From NCBI GenBank assembly GCA_052387955.1, contig JBQTIQ010000069.1:1-32849 (forward strand): a DNA stretch of 32,849 nucleotides, given 5' to 3'. The DNA comes from JBQTIQ01 sp052387955. GTDB taxonomy: Bacteria; Actinomycetota; Acidimicrobiia; Acidimicrobiales; JACDCH01. Position numbers and translations under genes: made by a program. Shown one piece after another: positions 7,392 through 14,747 of the stretch (position 1 is its first letter; each line of letters opens with the position of its first letter). The notes under the pieces are model-generated. The model was given only the letters and a program-made list of their open reading frames with translations. It did no database searches and was not told where the DNA came from.

Positions 7392-9307
7392 GAGGACCTC
7401 CGTCGTAGGACATGGCGGCGCAGGAACGACTCGATCCGGGTGAGCTCGTCGACGATGGTGGCCGGCGCCAACCACCCGTGGCCCTCACCGTCGTACACGT
7501 GGAGCTCGACGTCGCGCCCGAGCCCCCGCAGCCGGTCGGCGACCGACTGCGACTGGGCCAGGGGGACGACCTTGTCCTCGTTGCCCTGCAGGATCAACAG
7601 GGGCGCTTCGATGCGCTCGGCGACGTTCAGCGGCGAGCGGTCGCGGTAGGCGGCGGCGGCCTCGGGCAGGGGCCCGACCAGCGAATGGCAGTAGTGGGCC
7701 TCGAAGCGGTGCGTGGTCTCGTCGAGGTCGAAGAGGTCGGTCACCCCGAACAGGTCGACGCCGGCGGCGCACAGTTCGGGATGGTGCGCCAACAGGTTGA
7801 GCACGGTGAAGCCACCGGCCGAACCCCCCATCGGCACCATGCGCCGGGGGTCGCCCCAGCCGTTGGCGGCGGCGGCGCGCATGCCCGCAGCCACATCGGC
7901 GACGTCGAGCTCACCCCACCGGTGGCGCATGGCCTGGGTGTAGGCGCGGCCGTGGCCGGTGGAGCCCCGGTGGTCGGGGACGAGGATGGCGTAGCCCCGG
8001 TCGCAGAAGAAGGTGAAGCGGGGGACGAACCCGACCGGCCATTGGCTCGTCGGGCCGCCGTGGGCCCACACGATCAGCGGCGGCGGCGTTTCGCCGCTGG
8101 CGCTGTCGACGCCGGGCCCGGGCCGGTAGAGCCGGCCGAAGACCTCGGCGCCGTCGTCCGCCGGCCAGCTCACGGCGGTGGGCTCGACCAGCCCGGCCTC
8201 CTCGAAGCCGCCGACCGGCCCGCGGGCGACCTCTCGGCGCTGCGGGGGGCCGCCGGCAGTGCCGGCGCCGCGGTCGGTCTCGTAGGTGACGACGGTGGTG
8301 GGCGTACGGGCGCCGGCGCGCACCGCCGCAATGCGGTCACCGACCCAGGACAGCCCGCCGTGCACGGCGCGGCCGAGCTCGATGGTCGTTCCCGAGGCCA
8401 CGTCGAGTTGGTGCAGGGAGCCGAAGCCCTTGTCGTTGCGGGTGAAGGCGATCCGGTCACCGGCGGGCGACCAGGCGAAGGAGCGCTGCCCCAGCCCCCA
8501 GGACGGGTCACCGTGCTCCACCGGCTCGTCGAGGAGGATCCCGGCGTTGCCGCCGTCGGCGTCGGCCATCCACAGGTTGAGCCAGCCGCTCTGGTCGCTC
8601 ACGAAACCCAGGTGCTGCCCGTCGAGCGAGAACCGCGGTTGTTGGGCCTGGACCGACGCACCGCCGGCGACCAGCCGGGGCTCGCCGGGCCGGCCGGCGT
8701 CGGCCGCGGCGCGCAGGACGACCCGGCTCGCGTCCCAGGGCATGTCGGGCGTGTCCCACTCCTGCCACGCCACCGTCGACCCGTCGGCCGACCACACCGG
8801 GTCGAAGCAGAAGTCGGCGTCAGCCGACAGCCGCCGGGGCCACGAGGGACCGCCGCTCGGGTCGAGAGCCACGACCGCGACGTGGTGCTGGTCGACGACA
8901 AACGCCACCGACGAGCCGTCCGGGCTGATAGCGGGAGCGGCCGCCGGCGTCTCCCGGTGGCCGTCCAGCACGGCAACGCCGGCACCGCCGGCGGCATCGA
9001 CCCACCACAACCCGCCGTCGAGGGCGGCGTAGACCAGGCCGCTGCCGTCAGGCGCCCAGTCGAAGGCGCCACCGCCGTAGGACGCCACCGGGCGGGGCGC
9101 CGGGTCGCTGGTGACCGTGAGCTCGGGCCCGCCGGCGGCTTCCACCACCACGATCTGGGCCCGGCCGGCGACGTTGGCCACGTAGGCCAACCGGCTGCCG
9201 TCAGGCGACAGCCGGGGCTCGGCGAGGACGCGCCCCCACGCGCACATGGCGGCCGTGACCCGCGGCCGTCGGCTCCGACCCATCCCGGGACCATAGTGCC
9301 CAGCCAT
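7388..9307 (-). CDS. S9 family (prolyl oligopeptidase) serine peptidase, 639 aa
   Basis: The first ~370 residues are a beta-propeller of PD40-type repeats (repeated SPDGS, APDGS, SADGST, SPAGDRIAF motifs), which gate access to the active site. The C-terminal alpha/beta hydrolase domain holds the catalytic triad Ser496 (GGSAGGF), Asp578 (GNEDKVV) and His610 (GEGHGW). This is the dipeptidyl- or acylaminoacyl-peptidase type, cleaving small peptides. No signal peptide is visible, so it is probably cytosolic. The ATG at 9307 has GAGGAG just upstream. The gene is first in an operon with the zinc-ribbon gene, which it overlaps by four bases. Confidence 0.93.
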   Translation of the reverse strand: MAGHYGPGMGRSRRPRVTAAMCAWGRVLAEPRLSPDGSRLAYVANVAGRAQIVVVEAAGGPELTVTSDPAPRPVASYGGGAFDWAPDGSGLVYAALDGGLWWVDAAGGAGVAVLDGHRETPAAAPAISPDGSSVAFVVDQHHVAVVALDPSGGPSWPRRLSADADFCFDPVWSADGSTVAWQEWDTPDMPWDASRVVLRAAADAGRPGEPRLVAGGASVQAQQPRFSLDGQHLGFVSDQSGWLNLWMADADGGNAGILLDEPVEHGDPSWGLGQRSFAWSPAGDRIAFTRNDKGFGSLHQLDVASGTTIELGRAVHGGLSWVGDRIAAVRAGARTPTTVVTYETDRGAGTAGGPPQRREVARGPVGGFEEAGLVEPTAVSWPADDGAEVFGRLYRPGPGVDSASGETPPPLIVWAHGGPTSQWPVGFVPRFTFFCDRGYAILVPDHRGSTGHGRAYTQAMRHRWGELDVADVAAGMRAAAANGWGDPRRMVPMGGSAGGFTVLNLLAHHPELCAAGVDLFGVTDLFDLDETTHRFEAHYCHSLVGPLPEAAAAYRDRSPLNVAERIEAPLLILQGNEDKVVPLAQSQSVADRLRGLGRDVELHVYDGEGHGWLAPATIVDELTRIESFLRRHVLRRRSS

Positions 9308-9449
9308 GCGCTCCTCGGTGGCCGAGACGACCGGCTCCAGGGACCAGGTGACCGAGACGCCGTCGTCGCGGCCGCCAGGCCGCCGGCGACAGTCCGCGGG
9401 CCCAGGAGCGAAGCGACGCCCGCAGCAGACCGACTATACGCATCGGGGC

Positions 9450-9470
9450 CGATGGGGGTGACGCCCATCG
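9450..9470. other. Hairpin upstream of the copper ATPase promoter
   Basis: CGATGGG and CCCATCG form a 7-bp perfect stem around GGTGACG. An overlapping alternative stem, CATCGG/CCGATG with a GG loop (9441-9454), would compete with it. It lies between the divergent S9 peptidase and copper ATPase genes. It may be a regulatory structure or chance in GC-rich DNA. Confidence 0.35.
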
Positions 9471-9494
9471 TGTCCTGGAGGCTTAGACCTGGCG

Positions 9495-9523
9495 TTGTCG
9501 TCGATACCCAGGGGGGGTATGGT
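9495..9523 (+). promoter_or_regulatory. Predicted copB promoter
   Basis: TTGTCG (9495-9500) and TATGGT (9518-9523) are separated by 17 bp and each matches the sigma-70 hexamer at four of six positions. The expected transcription start falls about seven bases after the -10 box, on the A of the ATG at 9530, suggesting a leaderless mRNA. The spacer holds the CsoR-like operator. Confidence 0.5.
9504..9520. promoter_or_regulatory. CsoR-like copper operator
   Basis: ATACCCAGGGGGGGTAT is an inverted repeat ATACCC-5 bp-GGGTAT around a G-tract, the general form of CsoR-family operators (pseudo-palindromic, A/T ends and central G/C-tracts). It lies between the predicted -35 and -10 of the copper ATPase gene, where a repressor would block RNA polymerase. 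No csoR gene is in the window, so the regulator would act in trans. Confidence 0.6.
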
Positions 9524-9529
9524 ACCTCC

Positions 9530-11599
9530 ATGGCTGGCTACGTGGTGAACAAGGGCGCCGCTGCGACCCACGACGAGCACGGTGGTCATGCCAAGCACGC
9601 CGCCCACCACGTGGAGATGTTCCGACGCCGGTTCTGGGTCAGCCTCGTCCTGTCGGTCCCGGTCGTGGTGACGAGCCACATGGTCATGGACTGGTTCGGC
9701 TACGACCTCGACTTCGCCGGGATGGAGTGGGTCGGCCCGGTCCTCGGGTCGGTCATATTCTTCGGGGCCGGCCGGCCGTTCCTCGAAGGAGCGCGGCGAG
9801 AGGTCCACGACCGCCAGCCCGGGATGATGCTGCTGATCGGCATGGCGATCACCGTCGCCTACGTCACGTCAATAGCGACCTCGCTGGACGCGTTCGACCT
9901 GGACTTCTGGTGGGAGCTGTCGCTGCTGGTGACGATCATGCTGCTCGGCCACTGGCAGGAGATGAAGGCCCTCGGCCAAGCCCAGGACGCCCTCGCCGCG
10001 CTCGCCGCGCTCCTGCCCGACGACGCCGAACGCGTCGGGCCCGACGGCGGGATCGAGACGGTCACCATCGATGACCTCCAGCCCGGCGACGTGGTGCTGG
10101 TCCGCTCCGGCGCCCGGGTGCCCGCCGACGGCGAGATCATCGACGGGGCCGCGGGACTTGACGAGTCGATGATCACCGGCGAGTCCAAGCCCGTCGCCAA
10201 GGACCTCGGCGACCGGGTCGTGGCCGGCACCGTGTCGACCGACTCGGCGATCCGCGTGCGGGTCGACGCCGTCGGTGAGGACACCGCGCTGGCCGGCATC
10301 CAACGTCTCGTGGCCGAAGCTCAGGAGTCGCGGTCCCGGGCCCAGATCCTCGCCGACCGGGCCGCGGCGCTCCTCTTCTCTGTGGCGACCGCTGCTGCGG
10401 TGACCACTGGGATCGTCTGGGCGGCGCTCGGCGACGGCGACGAAGCCGTCACCCGGGTCGTGACGGTGCTGGTCATCTCCTGCCCTCATGCCCTCGGCTT
10501 GGCGATCCCGTTGACGACCTCGATCTCCTCGGCACTGGCGGCCAGCAACGGGATCCTGGTGAAGGACCGCCTCGCCCTCGAGGAGAGCCGCACCATCGAG
10601 GCGTTCCTGTTCGACAAGACCGGCACGCTCACCAAGGGCCAGCACACCGTCGTCGGAGTCGCCGGCTCGGGCCTCAGCGAGCACGACGTATTGCGCATCG
10701 CCGGTGCTGTCGAGTCCGACAGCGAACACCCCCTCGCCCGGGCCATCGTCGCCGCGGCCACCGAAGGCGGCGACATCGCGGCCGCCACCGACTTCCGCTC
10801 GATCACCGGCCGCGGCGTCGAGGCCACCGTCGACGGGCAGTCCTACGCCGTCGGGGGCCCGGCGCTCCTGCGGGAACGGTCACTGAGCGAACCCCCGGAG
10901 CTGGCCAGGTGGTCGTCGGACTGGAAGGAACGCGGCGCGGCGGCGCTCTACCTCGTGCGGGGTGACCGCATTGTCGGTGGCCTCGCCCTGGAGGACGAGA
11001 TCCGTGCCGAAGCTCGCCACGCCGTCGCCCAGCTGCAGGCCACGGGACGCCGGGTGGTGATGATCACCGGCGACGCCCGCCAGGTGGCCGACGCCGTCGG
11101 CGGCGACCTAGGTGTCGATGAGGTGTTCGCCGAGGTGCTCCCCGAGGACAAGGCCAACCAGGTCGCCGAGCTCCAAGCCCGCGGCCTCAAGGTCGCCATG
11201 GTTGGCGACGGCGTCAACGACGCCCCCGCCCTGGCCACCGCCGACGTCGGCATCGCCATCGGCGCCGGCACCGACGTCGCCATCGAGTCCGCCGGGCTGA
11301 TCCTGGCCAGCTCGGACCCACGCCTGGTGGTCAGCATCATCCGCCTGTCCCGGGCGGCGTACCGCAAGAGCCTGCAGAACCTGTGGTGGGCCGCGGGCTA
11401 CAACATCGTCTCGATTCCCGTAGCCGCCGGCGCACTGGCGTGGGCCGGGGTTTCGATGCCCCCGGCCGTGGCCGCCATTCTCATGAGCGCTTCGACCATC
11501 GTGGTCGCCGCCAACGCCCAGCTGCTACGCCGAGTCGACCTGCGCCCCGCCCCGACCCACGCCGACGCCCCCGCGCCCGAGCCCGCCCACGTGCACTGA
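9530..11599 (+). CDS. copB: CopB-type (P1B-3) copper-transporting P-type ATPase, 689 aa
   Basis: This membrane ATPase exports copper. Motifs run in order: a His-rich cytosolic N-terminus (THDEHGGHAKHAAHH, 13-27), TM pairs, the actuator TGES (216-219), the ion-channel motif SCPH (317-320), the phosphorylation site DKTGT (362-366), HP at the SEHP motif, and GDGVNDAP. CPH instead of CPC marks the CopB/P1B-3 subgroup, linked to Cu(II) or Ag(I). There is no N-terminal HMA domain; the histidines probably take its place. The ATG start at 9530 is next to the operator and has no obvious ribosome binding site. The cupredoxin gene follows 10 bp downstream. Confidence 0.93.
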   Translation: MAGYVVNKGAAATHDEHGGHAKHAAHHVEMFRRRFWVSLVLSVPVVVTSHMVMDWFGYDLDFAGMEWVGPVLGSVIFFGAGRPFLEGARREVHDRQPGMMLLIGMAITVAYVTSIATSLDAFDLDFWWELSLLVTIMLLGHWQEMKALGQAQDALAALAALLPDDAERVGPDGGIETVTIDDLQPGDVVLVRSGARVPADGEIIDGAAGLDESMITGESKPVAKDLGDRVVAGTVSTDSAIRVRVDAVGEDTALAGIQRLVAEAQESRSRAQILADRAAALLFSVATAAAVTTGIVWAALGDGDEAVTRVVTVLVISCPHALGLAIPLTTSISSALAASNGILVKDRLALEESRTIEAFLFDKTGTLTKGQHTVVGVAGSGLSEHDVLRIAGAVESDSEHPLARAIVAAATEGGDIAAATDFRSITGRGVEATVDGQSYAVGGPALLRERSLSEPPELARWSSDWKERGAAALYLVRGDRIVGGLALEDEIRAEARHAVAQLQATGRRVVMITGDARQVADAVGGDLGVDEVFAEVLPEDKANQVAELQARGLKVAMVGDGVNDAPALATADVGIAIGAGTDVAIESAGLILASSDPRLVVSIIRLSRAAYRKSLQNLWWAAGYNIVSIPVAAGALAWAGVSMPPAVAAILMSASTIVVAANAQLLRRVDLRPAPTHADAPAPEPAHVH

Positions 11600-11609
11600 A
11601 GGAGCCCCG

Positions 11610-12068
11610 ATGAGACTGCCCCGGACCTTGCTCGCCGCCGTCGCCGGCGTCGCCCTCGTGGCCACCGCCTGCGGCGATGACGACGCCAGCACCGCCGGCC
11701 AGCCCGATGCCACTCGCACCGTAGTGGTCGACATGGTCGACATCGCCTTCGGGCCCGAGACCCTCGAGATCGACGCCGGTGAGACGGTGCGGTTCGTGTT
11801 CACCAACCGCGGTGAGGTCGTCCACGACGCCTTCATCGGCGACGCCGACGCGCAGGCCGGGCACGAGACCGAGATGCGCGACGCCGAAGACGCCGAAGAG
11901 CACGGGGGCGGGCACGGCGAGGACGAAGGCACCGACGCGGTCACCGTCGAGCCGGGTGAGAGCGAGGAGCTCACCCACACCTTCGAGGAGGCCGGAGCGA
12001 TCGAGGTCGGCTGCCACCAGCCGGGCCACTACGAGGCCGGGATGAAGATCGCGGTCGAGGTCGCCTGA
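11610..12068 (+). CDS. Cupredoxin lipoprotein (type 1 copper), 152 aa
   Basis: The protein has a lipoprotein signal (about 1-20, ALVATAC with lipidated Cys21), so it should be anchored outside the membrane. The cupredoxin fold carries the ligands His72, Cys135, His140 and Met145. The C-x4-H-x4-M loop spacing matches auracyanin and rusticyanin types. Between strands lies an unusual insertion (about 85-108) rich in His, Glu and Asp that could bind extra metal. GGAG lies seven bases before the ATG. With copB immediately upstream, a role in binding or oxidising copper pumped out by CopB is likely. Confidence 0.88.
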   Translation: MRLPRTLLAAVAGVALVATACGDDDASTAGQPDATRTVVVDMVDIAFGPETLEIDAGETVRFVFTNRGEVVHDAFIGDADAQAGHETEMRDAEDAEEHGGGHGEDEGTDAVTVEPGESEELTHTFEEAGAIEVGCHQPGHYEAGMKIAVEVA

Positions 12069-12146
12069 CCATGCGGGTGCAGGTACGGGAGGGCGCCGGC
12101 GCCGCGCTCGACGTCGGTCGTCCCCGGAGGTCCGCCGGTGTGCCCA

Positions 12147-12579
12147 CCCTGCCGGTGGGCCGGCGTGTGCCCCGGTCGACGTGGTGGTCGTTGACGGGAC
12201 GCTGGTGGTCGGTGCCGCCCCGCTGCCGTGGCCGCCCGCGGGGCGCCCGGTGTGGCCGGCCGGCGTGCTGGTCGGTGGTGGCGTCGGGCTGTTGCCGGGC
12301 TGGCCGCGGGTCGAGGGGTCGTGGCCACTGTCGGGGCCCGCCGGCGGAACGGTGGGTGGGTAGTCGCCGTCGGGCAAGGCTCCAGCTACGCCTTCGGCGA
12401 AGATGTCGCCGGGCGGGGGTACCGGTTGGCGTCGAAGTAGGGGACGCTGACGAGCACGGCGAGCGTGGCCGTCGTGCAAAGCGCGAGGGCAGGTAGTGGC
12501 GGATTAGCTGTCGGTTCAGCGACCCTGGCGGAGACTGCGTCGCGCTGCCCTCGCCCGTGGCTGTGCTGGCCGTGGTCAT
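12147..12579 (-). pseudogene. Frameshifted gene for a single-pass membrane protein with proline-rich tail
   Basis: Coding signal moves through three frames. Frame one starts with ATG at 12579, which overlaps the DUF2470 stop (ATGA), and reads to about 12488 (QLIRHYLP). A second frame continues as a hydrophobic segment (ALALCTTATLAVLVSVPYFD) to about 12416. A third frame (GDIFAEGVAGALPDGDYPP) gives a Pro/Thr/Ser-rich tail to about 12147. Codon third positions stay G/C-rich along this path, as expected for real coding sequence. Two single-base losses would explain it, through decay or assembly error in GC-rich runs. The 3' limit is uncertain. The product is not recognised. Confidence 0.45.
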
Positions 12580-12881
12580 GACGACCTCCGCTGCGGGGAG
12601 GCGTCGAGCAGTGCCGCGGCGCGAGCCGCAAGGTCCCGGAAGGCGAGACGCCGACGCGGCCCCGACGCCGGTACGGCGAAGGGGACCGGGACGGTCGTGG
12701 TGCCGGTCGCGGTGGCCACGACCATCTCGATCCCGACGTCGTCAATGGAGGTGGCGTGAGCGGAGACGGCGTCGGGGTGCCCGGCGAGAGCCCGGGCGAT
12801 GTCGAGGAGCTGCTCGGCGTGCCGCGCGTTGAGCTGCTGCACGGGATCGTGGCGGAGCCTGCCGCCACCGGGGTCAGCCAT
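12576..12881 (-). CDS. Small DUF2470-like protein, 101 aa
   Basis: The segment LNARHAEQLLDIARALAG followed by ATSIDDVGIEMVVAT resembles a DUF2470 domain, a module also found at the C-terminus of haem/flavin-related proteins. Here it stands alone in 101 residues. The ATG (12881) has GGGAG seven bases upstream and overlaps the preceding TGA of the ABC-derived frame (TGATG). Its own stop overlaps the next start (ATGA). These overlaps imply a former or current operon. The domain call is moderate, from recall only; function unknown. Confidence 0.6.
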   Translation of the reverse strand: MADPGGGRLRHDPVQQLNARHAEQLLDIARALAGHPDAVSAHATSIDDVGIEMVVATATGTTTVPVPFAVPASGPRRRLAFRDLAARAAALLDASPQRRSS

Positions 12882-12984
12882 CAGTGCGCTCCCGGTCCCA
12901 CCGCGCCGGTGAGGTGCAGGACGACGACGCGTCGACAGCGCGCGCCGAGCCGAACACCTTGCTCAGGTCCTGCACCTCGATCAC
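12874..12984 (-). pseudogene. ABC transporter ATPase stub (N-terminal ~19 codons only)
   Basis: A GTG at 12984 begins VIEVQDLSKVFGSARAVDA, the standard opening strand of an ABC ATPase (M/VIEVxDLxKxFGxxxAVD), including the A-loop aromatic. The Walker A that should follow about 20 residues later is missing. The frame runs 17 codons further to a TGA at 12874. A second frame ends RRVVVLHLTGAVGPGAH and its TGA overlaps the DUF2470 ATG, which suggests this is the 3' tail of the same or a neighbouring gene joined after an internal deletion. A TetR gene diverges from it, as usual for ABC efflux operons. Confidence 0.65.
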
Positions 12985-13019
12985 GACCGGATACGTAACA
13001 CTCTGTCGCTATCAAGTCA

Positions 13020-13030
13020 ATACGTCGTAT
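13020..13030. promoter_or_regulatory. Candidate TetR operator palindrome
   Basis: ATACGTCGTAT is a perfect palindrome of two ATACG arms around one base. A partial copy, ATACGTA (12991-12997), lies 29 bp away. Both are in the divergent region between the ABC stub and the TetR gene, and TTGACT on the minus strand (13015-13020) overlaps the site as a possible -35 box. Confidence 0.5.
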
Positions 13031-13098
13031 CTCGTGCTGCGCGTCTCCCACTGCGGGCGATGCGCAGTACCGTTCGCAGGAACGACGGCGAAGGAACC

Positions 13099-13719
13099 AT
13101 GCCGAGAATCTGGGCCGACACCATCGACACGCACCGCCGGCAGGTGACCGATGCGATCCTCGACGCCACCGCGGAGCTGATCGCCGAACAGGGCCCTCTG
13201 TCGGTCGCCATGTCCGCCATCGCCAAGCGCGCCGGGATCGGCCGGGCCACCCTCTACAAGTACTTCCCCGACGTCGAGTCGATCGTGATCGCCTGGCACA
13301 CCCGTGACTTCGCCGAGCACCTCGAACGACTGAAGGCACTCAGCGAACGCGACACCGTGACCCTCGACGACGTCGCCGACTTCGTAGGCGCCCAACGGCA
13401 CCACCACGCCCAGCACCAGGGCGACGAACTCGTCGGCGCGCTGGCACAGACCATCGCCGGGCTCGACCGCGCCGTCGAGGACGTGGTGTACGACCAGGTT
13501 GTGGCCCTCATGACCGACCTCGTCACCAAACTCATCGAGCGCAAGGAAGTTCGCGCCGATCTCGACGCCGACGTTCTCGCCCGCTGGCTGTTCCACACGA
13601 TCCACGCGCCGCCCGACCTCGACGACCGAGCAGTGTCCCAGCTCGTCGTCGCCTCCCTGGCCCCGACGGCGGCGCCGCCGCGACCGACACGGCGCCAGCC
13701 CGGCCGCCGCTCCCACTAG
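13099..13719 (+). CDS. TetR family transcriptional regulator, 206 aa
   Basis: Residues 10-60 form a TetR DNA-binding domain (ILDATAELIAEQGP, then the helix-turn-helix AIAKRAGIGRATLYKYFPD). The C-terminal ligand-binding domain is all-helical. I chose ATG at 13099 because GAAGGA lies five bases upstream; an ATG-like start at 13060 would add an unrelated leader. It probably represses itself and the minus-strand operon beginning with the ABC stub. The ligand is unknown. Confidence 0.9.
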   Translation: MPRIWADTIDTHRRQVTDAILDATAELIAEQGPLSVAMSAIAKRAGIGRATLYKYFPDVESIVIAWHTRDFAEHLERLKALSERDTVTLDDVADFVGAQRHHHAQHQGDELVGALAQTIAGLDRAVEDVVYDQVVALMTDLVTKLIERKEVRADLDADVLARWLFHTIHAPPDLDDRAVSQLVVASLAPTAAPPRPTRRQPGRRSH

Positions 13720-13753
13720 CCGTTCTGGCGCGCCCAATGCCCCCAGGACGGTG

Positions 13754-13800
13754 TTGACAGCCCCGCCGCTGCTGTGTACTACTTTCCATAGGAGTTAATT
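13754..13800 (+). promoter_or_regulatory. Candidate ArsR/SRPBCC promoter with operator
   Basis: TTGACA (13754-13759) is a perfect -35 hexamer, followed at 17 bp by TACTAC (13777-13782), a weak -10. Immediately downstream TTCCATAGGAG (13784-13794) contains the small palindrome TCC-ATA-GGA, a place where the ArsR-type repressor could bind. The region is AT-rich compared with its surroundings. Confidence 0.5.
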
Positions 13801-13826
13801 AGCCGAACCGGAAAGTTGACCAGGCC

Positions 13827-14192
13827 ATGAGCGTCTCGGCGGTGACAGAGGAGGACCGGCTCAGTGAGACCTTCGCGGCGTTGGCCAGCTCCACCCGCCG
13901 GGCGATCCTGGCCCGCCTCGCTGGCGGCGCGGCGACGGTGAACGAGCTCGCCGAGCCGTTCGAGCTCACCCTCCCCGCCATCTCCAAGCACATCAAGGTG
14001 CTCGAGCGGGCCGGGCTGGTGGTACGGAGCCAGCAAGCCCAGTACCGGCCGTGTGCTCTCGACCCCGCCGCCCTCGAACAAGTGTCGACCTGGGCCGAGC
14101 AGTACCGACACGTGTGGGAAGACCGCTTCGACCGGATGGACGACTACCTCGAGCAGCTCGAACGACAACGGAAGGGCAGACCGACGAGATGA
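13827..14192 (+). CDS. ArsR family winged-helix regulator, 121 aa
   Basis: The protein is a winged helix-turn-helix repressor (TFAALASSTRRAILARLAGG, then NELAEPFELTLPAISKHIKVLERAGLV). It lacks the metal-binding cysteines of ArsR/SmtB sensors, so it is not a metal sensor of the usual type. Its TGA overlaps the ATG of the SRPBCC gene (ATGA), forming the common ArsR-SRPBCC pair in which both products are made together. The target ligand is unknown. The ATG at 13827 has only a weak ribosome binding site. Confidence 0.9.
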   Translation: MSVSAVTEEDRLSETFAALASSTRRAILARLAGGAATVNELAEPFELTLPAISKHIKVLERAGLVVRSQQAQYRPCALDPAALEQVSTWAEQYRHVWEDRFDRMDDYLEQLERQRKGRPTR

Positions 14193-14689
14193 GCGACGAC
14201 AACGGCACCCCGGACGCGGTGGTGATCGAACGCAGCTTCGACGCACCCGTGGAGCTCGTCTGGCGGCTCTGGACCGACGCCGAGCACTTCAAGGCGTGGT
14301 ACGGCCCCGGCGGCGCCACCATCCCGGTCGCCACGATGGATGTGCGCGTCGGCGGCACCCGCCTGGTCTGCATGGAGGTGGAGACCCCGAACGGGCCCAT
14401 GCAGATGTGGTTTGCCGGTGAGTACCGCGAGGTCATCGTGCACCAGCGGCTCGTCTACACCGAGTCGATCTCCGACGAATCCGGCAACGTCCCACCGCCG
14501 GCCCGTACGGGAACGCTCACCGGGCACCCCCCGACGACGGAGGTTCGCGTCGAGCTCACCGACCTCGGCGGCCGCACCAAGATGGTGATGACTCATGTCG
14601 GAGTGCCAAGCGGTTCCCCGGGTGCCGCCGGTTGGGCTATGGCGCTCGACAAGCTCGCCGGCCGCCTGGCCACGCTCGCCGGCCGCTGA
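14189..14689 (+). CDS. SRPBCC (AHSA1-like) domain protein, 166 aa
   Basis: The start ERSFDAPVELVWRLWTDAEHFKAWYGP is the classic opening of AHSA1/START-like hydrophobic-cavity proteins. The later strands and the C-terminal helix (AAGWAMALDKLAGRLATL) complete the fold. Such proteins bind small hydrophobic ligands or act as Hsp90 co-chaperone-like domains. It is coupled to the upstream ArsR gene by a 4-base overlap and may sense or bind that regulator's ligand (inference). It converges with the mutase gene. Confidence 0.87.
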   Translation: MSDDNGTPDAVVIERSFDAPVELVWRLWTDAEHFKAWYGPGGATIPVATMDVRVGGTRLVCMEVETPNGPMQMWFAGEYREVIVHQRLVYTESISDESGNVPPPARTGTLTGHPPTTEVRVELTDLGGRTKMVMTHVGVPSGSPGAAGWAMALDKLAGRLATLAGR

Positions 14690-14747
14690 CCGAGCGAGCA
14701 CCACCCGGTCGTAGGCGAGGACCCGCGGGAGCTTCGGCGCTGGGCCA

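Noticed and set aside
7412..9529. Upstream part of a 1,395-codon plus-strand frame that ends in the copper ATPase
   Set aside because: The region is antisense to the S9 peptidase. The true copper ATPase begins at the ATG at 9530, where the His-rich N-terminus and transmembrane pattern start.
12071..12496. Plus-strand 141-codon frame after the cupredoxin
   Set aside because: It is Arg/Trp/Cys-rich with no domain, and the opposite strand shows a better coding path through three frames.
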